A stretch of DNA of 64,000 nucleotides. Origin: Kitasatospora aureofaciens. GTDB taxonomy: Bacteria; Actinomycetota; Actinomycetes; Streptomycetales; Streptomycetaceae. The notes beneath the pieces were generated by a model. The model ran no database searches. It had not been told where the DNA came from and saw only the letters and a list, made by a program, of their open reading frames with translations. The stretch is from assembly GCF_019192735.1 (NCBI RefSeq), contig NZ_JAHTKP010000007.1, forward strand, positions 1-64,000. Reading direction: 5' to 3'. Shown here piece by piece: positions 14,738 to 23,822 of the stretch (its first letter is position 1; each line of letters begins with the position of its first letter). Made by a program: the position numbers and the translations under genes.

Positions 14738-16171
14738 TCAGTTTCCCTTCGGAGTGGCGGCGGGGGCGACGGTGACCTGCACGTGCAGGGTGCCGTCGGC
14801 GAGAGCCTGTCGGATCTGCTCGGGCGTAAGCCCGACCTTGGAGACCGCATCCATGAACTGGGCGTGGAACACGTCCTGCCAGACGAGCCACCAGAACGCC
14901 TCCTTGCTGGAGCCGTCCCGCCCCCACGAGCCGTCGGCCTGCTTGACGATGTTGGGGAGCGGGTGGTTCCAGACCTGATCGGGCAGCGCGGTCGCAGTGA
15001 CCTCCTCGCGGATGAAACGGCGGATGTCGGCTTCGGTGAATGGCATGTCGTCCTCCTGAGACGCGGGGCGTGGGGCGCCAGCAAGCACCCACGAGTACAG
15101 GGGCCCTCCAGGACAATCGGTGCTGTAGCCGTCCCTGTGGCCCTTGATTTCGGGGCCGGCAGCGGCGTTGTGCCGGTAGTCCTCGATGGCGTCCCGCAAC
15201 CCATTGAGCTGGGCGTCCGTCGGGGTCGTGGAACCGGTTGAGCCCAGCAACGCGCAGATCGCGTAGTGCTGAGAGTTGAGGGTCTGGTCGCCATTAGCAC
15301 CGGACCGCACGTCGTGGCCGCGGCCCTCGAAGCGCACCCCGTGCTCACAGACCAGCTCGTTGTAGGCGATGTCGACCCAATGCTCGCTGGGGTTGGCCAT
15401 GTGGGCTGCCTGGACCTTGCGGACGTACGCCGCGCACGTCGAGTGGTCGCTGAACTGGTAGTCCTCGCCCAAGTAGTGGATCTTGATGCCCAGGGCGCCC
15501 GTCATCGGCGTGTAGGAACCCGACGGTGCGGCGGCACCCCACTGATCCCGTGTCACGCGCGCTGGAGTGGTCCACGACGCCGAAGGGCCCGGCGCCAGCG
15601 CGGGCGCGGATGCCGCCGCCCCGACCCAGGCCCGGAGGTCGTCAACGGTGCCGTTGTACACGTCGCTGTCGAGTGGACTGTCCGTCCACTGGTGGAAGCG
15701 CCACGCCGCCTGGATCCGAGGGCTTCCGGCGGCCACATAGTCGGCGATCCAGAGGAAGTCGGCTGCGTTGTCGTCGGTACGGTGCCACCAGTCGACGCTC
15801 GTGTACAGGCCGACCCGGTTGTTCGGGTAGCGCGCCTTGACCGCCGCCAGCCACGCGTTCTTCGCCGCCGTCGCCGCGCCGTCGGCGACCGGCTGACCGT
15901 ACGGCTCGAAGTCGAGCACCAACAGCTCGCCGGCCGGGACGTTGCCGACCACCCGGCAGAAGTGGTCGACCTCGCCCTGGACGTCGTTCTCAGCGTGCAA
16001 GAAGTGGTAGTGGCCGAGCACTATCCCACGGGACCGGGCCTCGTCTCGCTTTGCCGTGTAGTCGGCCTGCTCGGTGCGGGCACCCTCGCTGGCCTTCACG
16101 ATCACGAACTCGGCGTCATCCGGAATGCTGCCCTGGTAGTCGCTGACGTCGTAGCCATGCGCGAGCGCCAT
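14738..16171 (-). CDS. Bifunctional endolysin: GH25 muramidase plus PGRP-type amidase
   Basis: The 477-residue product starts at an ATG with GGGAGAGG, overlapping the previous stop as TGATG. Residues 1-190 are a glycoside hydrolase family 25 domain (HGYDVSDYQG with Asp8; LLVLDFEPYGQ catalytic pair; TDSPLDSDVYNGT). Residues about 205-375 are a peptidoglycan-recognition/amidase-2 domain with zinc ligands in KIHYLGE and GHRDGYSTDCPGG. A C-terminal about 95 residues (PFTEADIRRFIREEV onward) may bind the wall. It would cut both the glycan and the peptide cross-link. It is far longer than single-domain lysins, and two catalytic domains in one phage lysin of this host group deserve note. Confidence 0.9.
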   Translation of the reverse strand: MALAHGYDVSDYQGSIPDDAEFVIVKASEGARTEQADYTAKRDEARSRGIVLGHYHFLHAENDVQGEVDHFCRVVGNVPAGELLVLDFEPYGQPVADGAATAAKNAWLAAVKARYPNNRVGLYTSVDWWHRTDDNAADFLWIADYVAAGSPRIQAAWRFHQWTDSPLDSDVYNGTVDDLRAWVGAAASAPALAPGPSASWTTPARVTRDQWGAAAPSGSYTPMTGALGIKIHYLGEDYQFSDHSTCAAYVRKVQAAHMANPSEHWVDIAYNELVCEHGVRFEGRGHDVRSGANGDQTLNSQHYAICALLGSTGSTTPTDAQLNGLRDAIEDYRHNAAAGPEIKGHRDGYSTDCPGGPLYSWVLAGAPRPASQEDDMPFTEADIRRFIREEVTATALPDQVWNHPLPNIVKQADGSWGRDGSSKEAFWWLVWQDVFHAQFMDAVSKVGLTPEQIRQALADGTLHVQVTVAPAATPKGN

Positions 16172-16551
16172 CACGCCTCTCCCTTCACGGCTATGTCGAT
16201 GCCGAGGTGAGCCGCGATCTGGTCTGCGCGCTGGGCGATGTAGGTCATGGCCATGTGGTCGGCGTCCGCCTTGGCGTTTCGTTTCGCGTCGGCCCGGTTC
16301 TGCGTGTTGCCGAGCACGGGCAATGCCCAGAGCTGGATCAGGTTCGAGAGAAACAGCAGGAACGCGAACGGGTACCTGTCGCCCTTGAACAACCAGATCC
16401 CGGCCTCGGCGAGGACCATCCAGCCGACCTGCCAGAGAACCAGGATCCAGAACGTCGTCATTGATCCGAACGCGCCAGAGATCTTGTCGCCAAGACGGTT
16501 GTTCAGCGACTCGTGCGGATGCTGTACCGCCGGGTGCGCTGCGGTGGCCAT
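16171..16551 (-). CDS. DUF1003-family membrane protein in lysis cassette
   Basis: This 126-residue protein has two membrane spans (TFWILVLWQVGWMVLAEAGI and FAFLLFLSNLIQLWALPVL) and then a conserved basic tail (GNTQNRADAKRNAKADADH), the hallmark of DUF1003. It starts as TAATG with the HNH gene and ends as TGATG with the endolysin, so its translation is tied to both. Its place directly before the endolysin suggests a holin or holin-regulating role, which is inferred. Confidence 0.72.
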   Translation of the reverse strand: MATAAHPAVQHPHESLNNRLGDKISGAFGSMTTFWILVLWQVGWMVLAEAGIWLFKGDRYPFAFLLFLSNLIQLWALPVLGNTQNRADAKRNAKADADHMAMTYIAQRADQIAAHLGIDIAVKGEA

Positions 16552-17015
16552 TACGCCTCCTTCTTGCCGGTGACAACCTCCGCCGGCGGTGCCATGTCGT
16601 GCCGCCAGACCCGCAACGGCTCCCACAGCGGGCCGGGCAGGACGTGAACGCCAAGGTGGGTGCGGTGGTGCACCGGGCATAGAGGCTCCAGGTTGCCGGG
16701 GCTCTCGACCCAGGCGGCGAAGTCGTCGTCGCTCTCGAAATGCTGGCCGAACGCCTTGGACGCGAGTTCCAGGTCGACCCCGCCGGTGAGGGAGAACTCG
16801 AGGTGAGTGTGGTGGAGCTCGATCGGTCCGGGGAACGTGCAGCCGGGGATGGCGCACTTCAGCAGGCCAAGGCGGCGCATCCGCTCCTTCGCGGCGTGGA
16901 ACAGGTGGTAGTGCGGATCGCCTTCACGGGGTTCGTGGGCAGGTACGTGGGCGATCCAGTGGGCGGATCCGGCTTGGTCGTGTGCTGCGACCTCGTCGTG
17001 CTGGTGAGCGGTCAT
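16551..17015 (-). CDS. HNH endonuclease
   Basis: The 154-residue product starts at an ATG with GGAG six bases away; upstream in-frame ATGs lack this. The HNH core reads CAIPGC, then IELHHTHLE, NLEPLCPVHHRTH, with zinc-binding cysteines and the catalytic His-His pair. In many phages an HNH protein sits next to terminase and helps packaging, whereas here it lies between tail and lysis genes. It may be a homing-type or free-standing nuclease. Confidence 0.8.
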   Translation of the reverse strand: MTAHQHDEVAAHDQAGSAHWIAHVPAHEPREGDPHYHLFHAAKERMRRLGLLKCAIPGCTFPGPIELHHTHLEFSLTGGVDLELASKAFGQHFESDDDFAAWVESPGNLEPLCPVHHRTHLGVHVLPGPLWEPLRVWRHDMAPPAEVVTGKKEA

Positions 17016-17036
17016 GGCGGCTCCGGGCATGGGAAA

Positions 17037-17060
17037 GCCCCCGGCTGTCGGCACGGGGGC
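17037..17060 (-). terminator. Intra-operon hairpin
   Basis: GCCCCCG (17037-17043) pairs with CGGGGGC (17054-17060). A nearly identical stem recurs at 30482-30508 and a similar one at 26850-26873, each at a module border, so they may tune expression within the late operon. Confidence 0.5.
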
Positions 17061-17082
17061 GTGAGCAGGTGAGGGGTTGGGG

Positions 17083-17535
17083 CTACGGCAAGGTGGCTGG
17101 CCCGGACGGCTGGACCAGGGGCGGCGTCGGTGGCGACGGCACCGTGGGTACGGCCGGGACGGTCCATCCGGTCGCTAGCGTCGTCATCGCCACCTGACCC
17201 GTCGACGGCGACGAGGCCACAGGCTCCGGCGTGCAGCAGTTGGTGAGGTGCGCCGGGTCCGGCGCGAGACAGGCCGCGCTGTGCACCAGGGCCGCCGCCG
17301 CCAGGGTCACGTGGTGCTTGGTGCACCCATAGACAGAGATGACGACGTCCGCCGCGGTCGGCAACGGTCCGAACTGAGGCGTGGGCAGAGCGGGATCCGC
17401 GAGAAGCCGAGCCTTGTCCCGCCGGGCCTGCTCGGCACGGACGATCACGTCGAGTTCTGCGGCCGTGGGTCGGCGGCGCCACTGCACAACCGGAACCGCG
17501 CCGCACCCCGGCGAACCACAGATAGTCGCCTGCAT
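17083..17535 (-). CDS. Cys-rich hypothetical protein
   Basis: One hundred and fifty residues from the ATG at 17535, chosen for GGAGGTG at good spacing. Cysteines occur in CGSPGCGAVPVVQW, VYGCTKHH and the LTNCCTP region, giving a probable zinc site in the first 80 residues. The tail is proline/threonine-rich and disordered. It lies between tail and lysis genes; function unknown. Confidence 0.5.
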   Translation of the reverse strand: MQATICGSPGCGAVPVVQWRRRPTAAELDVIVRAEQARRDKARLLADPALPTPQFGPLPTAADVVISVYGCTKHHVTLAAAALVHSAACLAPDPAHLTNCCTPEPVASSPSTGQVAMTTLATGWTVPAVPTVPSPPTPPLVQPSGPATLP

Positions 17536-17546
17536 GAGCACCTCCA

Positions 17547-18080
17547 TCAGGCGTGAATGAACCAGACGACCATGCCGCTGCCCTGACCGCCGCCGACCGC
17601 CGTGTTGAGCGCGGCTCCAGAAAACTGGTAGGCGACGGTCTCGACGTAGTCACCAACCGCCATCAGCACGGGCACGGCGGCACTGACGGTCGTGTAGTAG
17701 GCGCTGTTGCCGATATTCGAGCCGAAGCCACCGTTGACCGTTGAGCCGTTTTTGGTGATGGCCGCCGTACGGATACCGGTGCCGTTGGTCGAGTACGAGA
17801 TGTTTCCGTAGACCCAATACCAGCCGGGTGCTTGTGCGGTGTACCTACTGCTATTGGTGACGTTCGAGTGGCCGCCGTACGTGTCGAGATTGGTCGAGTC
17901 GAAGGAGATCGAGGTGTTGGTGGCGTTGGGGATGGACTGCGCGGCGTTCTGCCACACACTGCACAACGGCCTGTTCAACAAGAACGTCAAGCCGTTGTAG
18001 ACGTTGCTATTCCACAACGCTCCAGTGATGAAGTTCCCAGGTATCTCGCTGGCAGGAACCGGGACGGCAAGTCCGGTCAC
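17547..18080 (-). CDS. Probable tail appendage / C1q-like beta-sandwich protein
   Basis: The 177-residue product starts at a GTG with AAGGGGG upstream. The C-terminal about 130 residues are beta-rich with many Tyr, Asn, Ser and Gly (SRYTAQAPGWYWVYGNISYS, GTGIRTAAITKNGSTVNGG). This resembles the C1q/TNF-like fold used in tail-fibre and receptor-binding tips. It follows the large minor tail protein, so host-surface binding is a reasonable inference. Confidence 0.55.
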   Translation of the reverse strand: MTGLAVPVPASEIPGNFITGALWNSNVYNGLTFLLNRPLCSVWQNAAQSIPNATNTSISFDSTNLDTYGGHSNVTNSSRYTAQAPGWYWVYGNISYSTNGTGIRTAAITKNGSTVNGGFGSNIGNSAYYTTVSAAVPVLMAVGDYVETVAYQFSGAALNTAVGGGQGSGMVVWFIHA

Positions 18081-18092
18081 GCGGACCCCCTT

Positions 18093-20942
18093 TCAGTAGG
18101 AGAAGGCGGCGGAGTCGAACTTGGCGGAGGCGTCCCAGGTCGTTGGGTCAGTGGCGCCAGCCGGCAGGGGCTCACAGACCGTGTCTCCGCCGGTGTGGGC
18201 CTTGGTAGTGGCTGCGGTGAGAGTGATGACGGCGGTGGTCCACCCGGCCGAGGTCGCGCCGACGGACTGGACGGTGACCGTCTCCTGAGTCGCGGTACCG
18301 AGGCCGAGTACCAACTGCTGGCCCTGACCGATTTGAGCCGCGGCAGGATTCGTTGTGTCCGCCCCGGCGTTGATGGTGATGGTGGTCGCACCGGCCGCAA
18401 TTGTCCCGCTACCGGCAAGGCTGGAATGGAACGAGGCGACCACCCCGTAAGGGGTAAGGTCAGCCGGGCTGCACTGCAAGATGACGAAGGCGTCGCCGTT
18501 GTCGCTGAACTCCCAGCTGATGCTCTCGATGAAGCATTCGGTCTGGATGGTCACGGCCGGAGCCGGCGGACGCCGCATCACACGCACGCGGGCACCAAGC
18601 TCAAGCCCCAAGCACACCGGCCAAAAGACCGACGGGTTGGCGCTCGGGTGAATCCTGATGGATGACACCCGGGTCGCCGGGTTCTTGTAGCGCGACAGGA
18701 GGTAGTTCGCCGCATCCTGGCATTCCTGCGATGACGAGGCGTTGGTAGTCCGCGCGAGGGACCGAGGGAAGTAGAACCTCTGGGACTTGCTGTCGGTCGC
18801 CGTGAATGCCTGGTTCGTCGCTGCCTGGGTGACCTTGACGATGTTCGCCAACCGTGTCGGGTCGTCGTCGAGGTCGCATTCTTCGTAGGGAATTTCTCCC
18901 AGATCGGATCGCTCGCCGAACGTACACACTGGCGTCAGCGCGTTGTACCGGGCACTTCGGGACCGAAAGACAATGCCGCCGTCGGCGGACATGAAATGCT
19001 CGCCGTTCTCTGTATCGACAACGGACTGGAGAGCCGTCATGGCGTCCTGGCCCGACACGGCTGCTGGCCCCATACTCCTCGTGAGGCCGGACTGAATGGT
19101 CTTCGGTCCGGTGTATCCGGCCCATCCGAGGATTCGGGTGTAACGGGTATCCGAGGAGTCGCCGGTAAAGCTGTTCTTCCAGGCCGTGTAAACCGCAGTG
19201 ATGTCGCTGCCGCTGAAGGCGAACGGCCATTCCGCGACGTAACTGATGTCGCCCTGAAAGTTCCAGAGAGTTTCGTTCCCGTAGACGGGGTCAGCCCAGT
19301 TCCCCACCGAGTCGAACTGCAACCCAGTCGGCGTGATGGACGCCGGAACGCCGAAGTAGTAGGACGCGAGAGCGCCGTCCTGGGAAACCATGACCGTGTT
19401 GGCTGACTGGGAGTAGCTGAAGAGGAGCAAGTGCCAGTTGCCGTCGACACAGTTGGTGGCACCCCCGGCCGTGTAGTTTGTCGCGGATCCGTTTGGTCCG
19501 GACAGGTACATTCCGGGCTGGCCGGACGAGTTCAATGCAACGGTGATTTGCGAGCCGGCGGGAAAATGTCCGGACCGCTGACTGTCGGTGGAGCACCAGA
19601 GCGTGGCGTGATCCGCCGGGAGCGGACCGGTGTACCGGAACGCGATCATGCGCGTCCACGCGGCTGGACTGGCAGGGCCCTTGATGCCGGCCTGGTCGAG
19701 GCTGATTAGCGTGGCGGGGTTGTAGGCGAAGGCGCCGGCGCCGGGGTTGTTGATGGTGACGACGGTGGCGGTGCTGCCGATGTAAGTGCCACCGGCCGTC
19801 GTTGAGGTGATCTGGTTGCCGAAGGTCAGGCTGCCAGCGCCCGACTTCGAGATGATCAGCGGCGCCGGAGGATTCGAACCCACCGCGTCCGCACAGGACT
19901 GCGACCCTTGGGGGTCGCTGAGGGTGAAGTTGAACCGGGGACCTCGGGAGTTGATCTCCTCCACCAAGGGGTCGCGCAGAACCCGCTGGCTCAGCAGGCT
20001 GAGGGCATCGACCCCTGTCGTCCGGACAGTGCCATAAGTGCCAGACATCCTCCACGAGGAGGTGTATCTCTCCGCGAACCCGGCGAAAACGGGATACCAA
20101 ACCCCGGGAGCCGTCCACGTAGTCGCGGTCGATCCCCGCTCGATCTGCCAGCCGTCCAGCTGGACGTTCAGCGCAGCCGTCGCCGCGGACATGGTGGTGA
20201 GGCCGAGCACCATGTATGCGGTGGCGTTGGGGAGAGTGGCCGTCAGGGTGAGTTGGGTCCAGGGGGCGGATGTCGAGCCGGTAAGGGCCACTGCCGTGCC
20301 CTGGATGCGCGTTTCGACTGAGTTGGCAGTACCCCAGGAGATGTACAACGCGACCTGGACGGACGTCGACGGCGTGATGTTCCTGACCTGCACCTGCATG
20401 GTGTAGGTGACAAGCCTCTCCCCGGGCACTATATCGGTGAGTGCGAATGCAGTGCCGGAGGCGGTGCCGTTCGGCACCGCGAACTGCAGGACACGGGCGC
20501 CCTGCCAGGCTGTCGCAGAGCTGACGATCTGGCCGTTAGAACTGTCCGTTAGGGAGTAGACGCCGATGCCCGATTGGGAGTTCACTGTGCCCACCGAGAA
20601 ACCGCCGAGGTCACCTCCTGTGGCGAGCACCTGCGTCAGGAGGTTCTGTGTCGGCGGCCACTGTGCCCGAATTCTGAGAGGCTCATAGGGAAGTACGTTC
20701 CCGACCCAGGGTCCCGACGTGTTGAGGGAGTCAAGACTCCCGTCCGTGTTGACGAGCTCCAGGTCTAGGGTGCCCGCCCGGATCTGGTCGAGCTCGTACT
20801 GCCTGCCCCGCTGGACCGAGACTCGGCCACGGCTACGGGAGGTGACGTCGGCCAGCTGCTCGGACGGAGTTGCCGCGCCGTTCACGGTCCACGCCGGACC
20901 CCAGCTGTACTGCATGACCGGCCAGTTCGGGTTGATCGCCAC
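18093..20942 (-). CDS. Large minor tail protein with LamG-like domain
   Basis: The 949-residue product starts at a GTG with AGGAGG upstream. The N-terminal about 110 residues (SRGRVSVQRGRQYELDQIRA, LDLELVNTDGSLDSLNTSGP) match the distal tail/minor tail module of actinophages. A central about 200 residues resemble a concanavalin/LamG sandwich (GNWHLLLFSYSQSANTVMVS). The C-terminal third (ILQCSPADLTPYG onward) is a tail-hub-like region. It probably sits at the tail tip and contacts cell-wall glycans, perhaps combining distal-tail and tail-associated functions since no separate genes for them follow. Confidence 0.8.
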   Translation of the reverse strand: MAINPNWPVMQYSWGPAWTVNGAATPSEQLADVTSRSRGRVSVQRGRQYELDQIRAGTLDLELVNTDGSLDSLNTSGPWVGNVLPYEPLRIRAQWPPTQNLLTQVLATGGDLGGFSVGTVNSQSGIGVYSLTDSSNGQIVSSATAWQGARVLQFAVPNGTASGTAFALTDIVPGERLVTYTMQVQVRNITPSTSVQVALYISWGTANSVETRIQGTAVALTGSTSAPWTQLTLTATLPNATAYMVLGLTTMSAATAALNVQLDGWQIERGSTATTWTAPGVWYPVFAGFAERYTSSWRMSGTYGTVRTTGVDALSLLSQRVLRDPLVEEINSRGPRFNFTLSDPQGSQSCADAVGSNPPAPLIISKSGAGSLTFGNQITSTTAGGTYIGSTATVVTINNPGAGAFAYNPATLISLDQAGIKGPASPAAWTRMIAFRYTGPLPADHATLWCSTDSQRSGHFPAGSQITVALNSSGQPGMYLSGPNGSATNYTAGGATNCVDGNWHLLLFSYSQSANTVMVSQDGALASYYFGVPASITPTGLQFDSVGNWADPVYGNETLWNFQGDISYVAEWPFAFSGSDITAVYTAWKNSFTGDSSDTRYTRILGWAGYTGPKTIQSGLTRSMGPAAVSGQDAMTALQSVVDTENGEHFMSADGGIVFRSRSARYNALTPVCTFGERSDLGEIPYEECDLDDDPTRLANIVKVTQAATNQAFTATDSKSQRFYFPRSLARTTNASSSQECQDAANYLLSRYKNPATRVSSIRIHPSANPSVFWPVCLGLELGARVRVMRRPPAPAVTIQTECFIESISWEFSDNGDAFVILQCSPADLTPYGVVASFHSSLAGSGTIAAGATTITINAGADTTNPAAAQIGQGQQLVLGLGTATQETVTVQSVGATSAGWTTAVITLTAATTKAHTGGDTVCEPLPAGATDPTTWDASAKFDSAAFSY

Positions 20943-20951
20943 CAGGGCCTC

Positions 20952-23753
20952 CTATCGGCGCGCGTAGGGCTGCCACGTCATCGAGTTGCGCATCCCGACC
21001 CTGTACATCTGCTTCTCGACGACATCCCGCAGGTCGGACTCGGCGAGCACGCTGCCCTGCACGGTTACGTTGACGACGTATGTCGGCGTGCCACCGCCGC
21101 CCGCGGCCACAGCAAGACCCGGGATGCTGCCGTCCGCGCCGGGACCCACCGCAAGCGCCGCCGCGCCTGCGAGCCGGCTGGAGGCCTGGGCGACGGTGCC
21201 CGCCGAGGAATGCATGCCGTCCGCCAGCATCGTGCCGATGTTGCGGCCCGCGATGTCCATGCTTCCGCGACCCGATAGTGGACCCGTCTTGGCCGGCGAG
21301 AACGGCCAGAAATCGCGGACGGTTTGAGCGACGTCGGAGATCGTGGATTTCACCCCGCCGACGGCCGACTTGATGCCGCCGATCAGGCCGTTTATCAAAT
21401 TTCGACCCGCATTATAAAGAAGGGATCCGAAATTCCCGGCGAAATCGGAAATGACTTTCCGGGCATCGCTCAGGCCCTGCCAGGCCAGATTTTTCAGAGA
21501 CGCCCAGGCTGCACCCCAATTTCCGGTCAGCAAATTCAAAAAGAATGAGATCAGATTTTCGAGAAAGTGAACCGCCATCGTCACGTTGTCCCGGATCAGA
21601 TCGAAGGCGGTACGCGCGGCGTCCCGGATCAACCCCCAGCCGAAGCGCCAGGCGCCGACCATCACTTGGAGGCCGGTCGAGATTACGTCGAACACGAATC
21701 GTGCCTGGTCGGCGACCCGCGACCAGACTGACGACCAGACATGGTGGAACTGCTCGGAGTTCGAGCGCCACCAGGCGACGAGCTCGACCACCCGCGCCAC
21801 GATCCAGTCGACGACGTGCGTCTTCCACCAGACCGCAGTGGCGTAGACCTCGTCGAACACGGCGTGCCAGGCCGCGGCGAACTCGGCCTTGTGGGCCTGC
21901 ATCCACGCCCAGAGCTCGCCAATCCGCGCGATCAGCCAGTCCACCACGGTCGACTTGAACCACACGGCGACCGCGGCGACGGCCTGAGCCATGACCCGCC
22001 ACGCCGCCGCGAACTCGGCCTGGTGGGCCTGGAACCAGCCGATCAGCTGCTGGATGCCGGCGATGACGTGCGGCAGCACGCTCGCGCGGAACCAGTCAAC
22101 GGCCTGACCGGCCATGCGCCAGGCCGCCGCGAACGCGGTGGACAGGTAGCGGCCGAGCGCATCGACGGCATCGTGGAAGGCCTTGACGTGTTTGTAGGCG
22201 TAGACGACGGCGCCGACGATCGCCATGACCGCCCCGGCGAGCAGCAGCTCCGGGCCGATCGCGGCAGCCGCAGCACCGGCGAGGGCCAGCAGCGCGGCAA
22301 CGAGCGTCGTGCCGATCACAGCCGCCGCGACCTGCACAGCCGCCTTGTGCTGGGTCAGCCAGTCGATTCCCGTCTTCAGCCAGGCGATGAACCGCTCGGC
22401 ATACGGCATCAGGGCTGTTCCGAGCTTAATGGCGAGGGTGATGACGGTCTGCTTCAGCTGGTCGAGCTTGAAGTTGAACGTGGCCTGGATCTCTGCCCAG
22501 CCCTCGACGTCGCTCCCGCTGTGCTTCGCTGCCTCGCCGACCGCCGCGACGTTGTTGCGGAAGTCCGTCATATTCTCGCCGCCGAGCATCAACGCGGTGT
22601 TGAGGCCGGTCGCGCCGCCGAGCATGCGTCCCATCGCGTCGTTAAAGGACTGCTCGGCCGGGCCGCCGGCCTTCAACTGCTGGTTGAACCCTTCGCTCTT
22701 GTTGATCAAGGTGGCGAACTGGCTGGCCAAGTTGGCCTGGTCGACGGGCAGTTCTTTCAGAGCCTTCCGCCAGTCACCCATCGAGATCTTGCCCTGCTGG
22801 AACTCCTGGGCCAGGCCCTGGAGGCTCTTCGGCATCGCGGCGATCATGCGGTTCGCGTTGTCCGCGGCTTGCTTGCTGCGGTTGAACACGTCCAGCAACA
22901 CGGTGCCGGCCGGGCCCATGTGCTGCATGATCGCCTGCTGCAGGAGGTCGATAGTGCCAGTCAACCCGCGCTCGCCGAGATGCTGCTGGATGTCGATCGA
23001 GGAGAGCCCGAGCCTCTGCATCTCCTGGACCGCAACACCGTTCGGCTTCTGCAGGTTGCGGATGGTGTTGGCCAACTCCTGGGTGGCCTCGCGTGCCGAG
23101 GTGCCGTGGTTGGTCAAGGTGGCGATTGCGCCACCCACTTCAGCGAATGACAGGCGGGCCGAGGAGGCGATCGGCAGCACGGTTGACAGGGATCCGGCGA
23201 AGTCGCCGAACGTCATCTTGCCGTGCCCTACGGCCTCGATCATCTGGTTGGTCATCGTCGTCGCCTGGTCAGCGCCGAGGTGGTACGACTTGAGCGCGGA
23301 CGTGACGGCGTTGCTGACCTCGGCGAGCGGAGCCTGCTCAGCACGCGCGCCCTCGGCAGCGGCCTTGAGGACGGTCAGGGCCTGGGCCCCGTGGAACCCA
23401 GCCGACTCGACCATGTAGAGGCCATCGCTGAGCTCCTTGGTGCTGGTGCCCGTGTCGCGTGCCAGCTGCAGGACGCCGTCCGACACCGCCTTCAGCGCGT
23501 TCTGCGACTCACCTGCCGTCGACACCAACTTCTGCATGCCGGCCTGGAAATCGCCGGCCATCTTCACCGACGCGACAGCAACCCCGACCCCGACCGCGCC
23601 CGCCGCCACGCCGATCTTCGACAGAACGCCCAACGGGCCCGCCATCCGGCCGCCAAACGCCTCGCCTTCCTCACCGGCAGCCCGCATGCTGGCGAGAAAT
23701 GGCGCGGTCTCCGCCCGCAGGACAACGAAGAGATCTGCCACCTCGGAGGCCAT
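20952..23753 (-). CDS. Tail tape measure protein
   Basis: At 933 residues this is the longest tail gene. The N-terminus carries the TP901-type tape-measure domain (KMAGDFQAGMQKLVSTAGES, DGLYMVESAGFHGAQALTVL, SLSTVLPIASSARLSFAEVG). Two long membrane-like stretches follow (VAAAVIGTTLVAALLALAGA; LLLAGAVMAIVGAVVYAY). Tryptophan-rich helical repeats come next (HQAEFAAAWR, HKAEFAAAWH). It sets tail length and is ejected into the cell with the DNA. Bases about 21,390-21,560 are clearly richer in A/T than the rest, which suggests a recombinant patch. Confidence 0.95.
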   Translation of the reverse strand: MASEVADLFVVLRAETAPFLASMRAAGEEGEAFGGRMAGPLGVLSKIGVAAGAVGVGVAVASVKMAGDFQAGMQKLVSTAGESQNALKAVSDGVLQLARDTGTSTKELSDGLYMVESAGFHGAQALTVLKAAAEGARAEQAPLAEVSNAVTSALKSYHLGADQATTMTNQMIEAVGHGKMTFGDFAGSLSTVLPIASSARLSFAEVGGAIATLTNHGTSAREATQELANTIRNLQKPNGVAVQEMQRLGLSSIDIQQHLGERGLTGTIDLLQQAIMQHMGPAGTVLLDVFNRSKQAADNANRMIAAMPKSLQGLAQEFQQGKISMGDWRKALKELPVDQANLASQFATLINKSEGFNQQLKAGGPAEQSFNDAMGRMLGGATGLNTALMLGGENMTDFRNNVAAVGEAAKHSGSDVEGWAEIQATFNFKLDQLKQTVITLAIKLGTALMPYAERFIAWLKTGIDWLTQHKAAVQVAAAVIGTTLVAALLALAGAAAAAIGPELLLAGAVMAIVGAVVYAYKHVKAFHDAVDALGRYLSTAFAAAWRMAGQAVDWFRASVLPHVIAGIQQLIGWFQAHQAEFAAAWRVMAQAVAAVAVWFKSTVVDWLIARIGELWAWMQAHKAEFAAAWHAVFDEVYATAVWWKTHVVDWIVARVVELVAWWRSNSEQFHHVWSSVWSRVADQARFVFDVISTGLQVMVGAWRFGWGLIRDAARTAFDLIRDNVTMAVHFLENLISFFLNLLTGNWGAAWASLKNLAWQGLSDARKVISDFAGNFGSLLYNAGRNLINGLIGGIKSAVGGVKSTISDVAQTVRDFWPFSPAKTGPLSGRGSMDIAGRNIGTMLADGMHSSAGTVAQASSRLAGAAALAVGPGADGSIPGLAVAAGGGGTPTYVVNVTVQGSVLAESDLRDVVEKQMYRVGMRNSMTWQPYARR

Positions 23754-23822
23754 GAGTCACCCCCGAGCGATCTACTCCGAAACGGAGACGGGAAGTTGGG
23801 ATACGCGCTACTGTCGCGGGCC

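Noticed and set aside
21741..23150. 469-codon plus-strand frame
   Set aside because: Antisense of the tape-measure gene; no motif.
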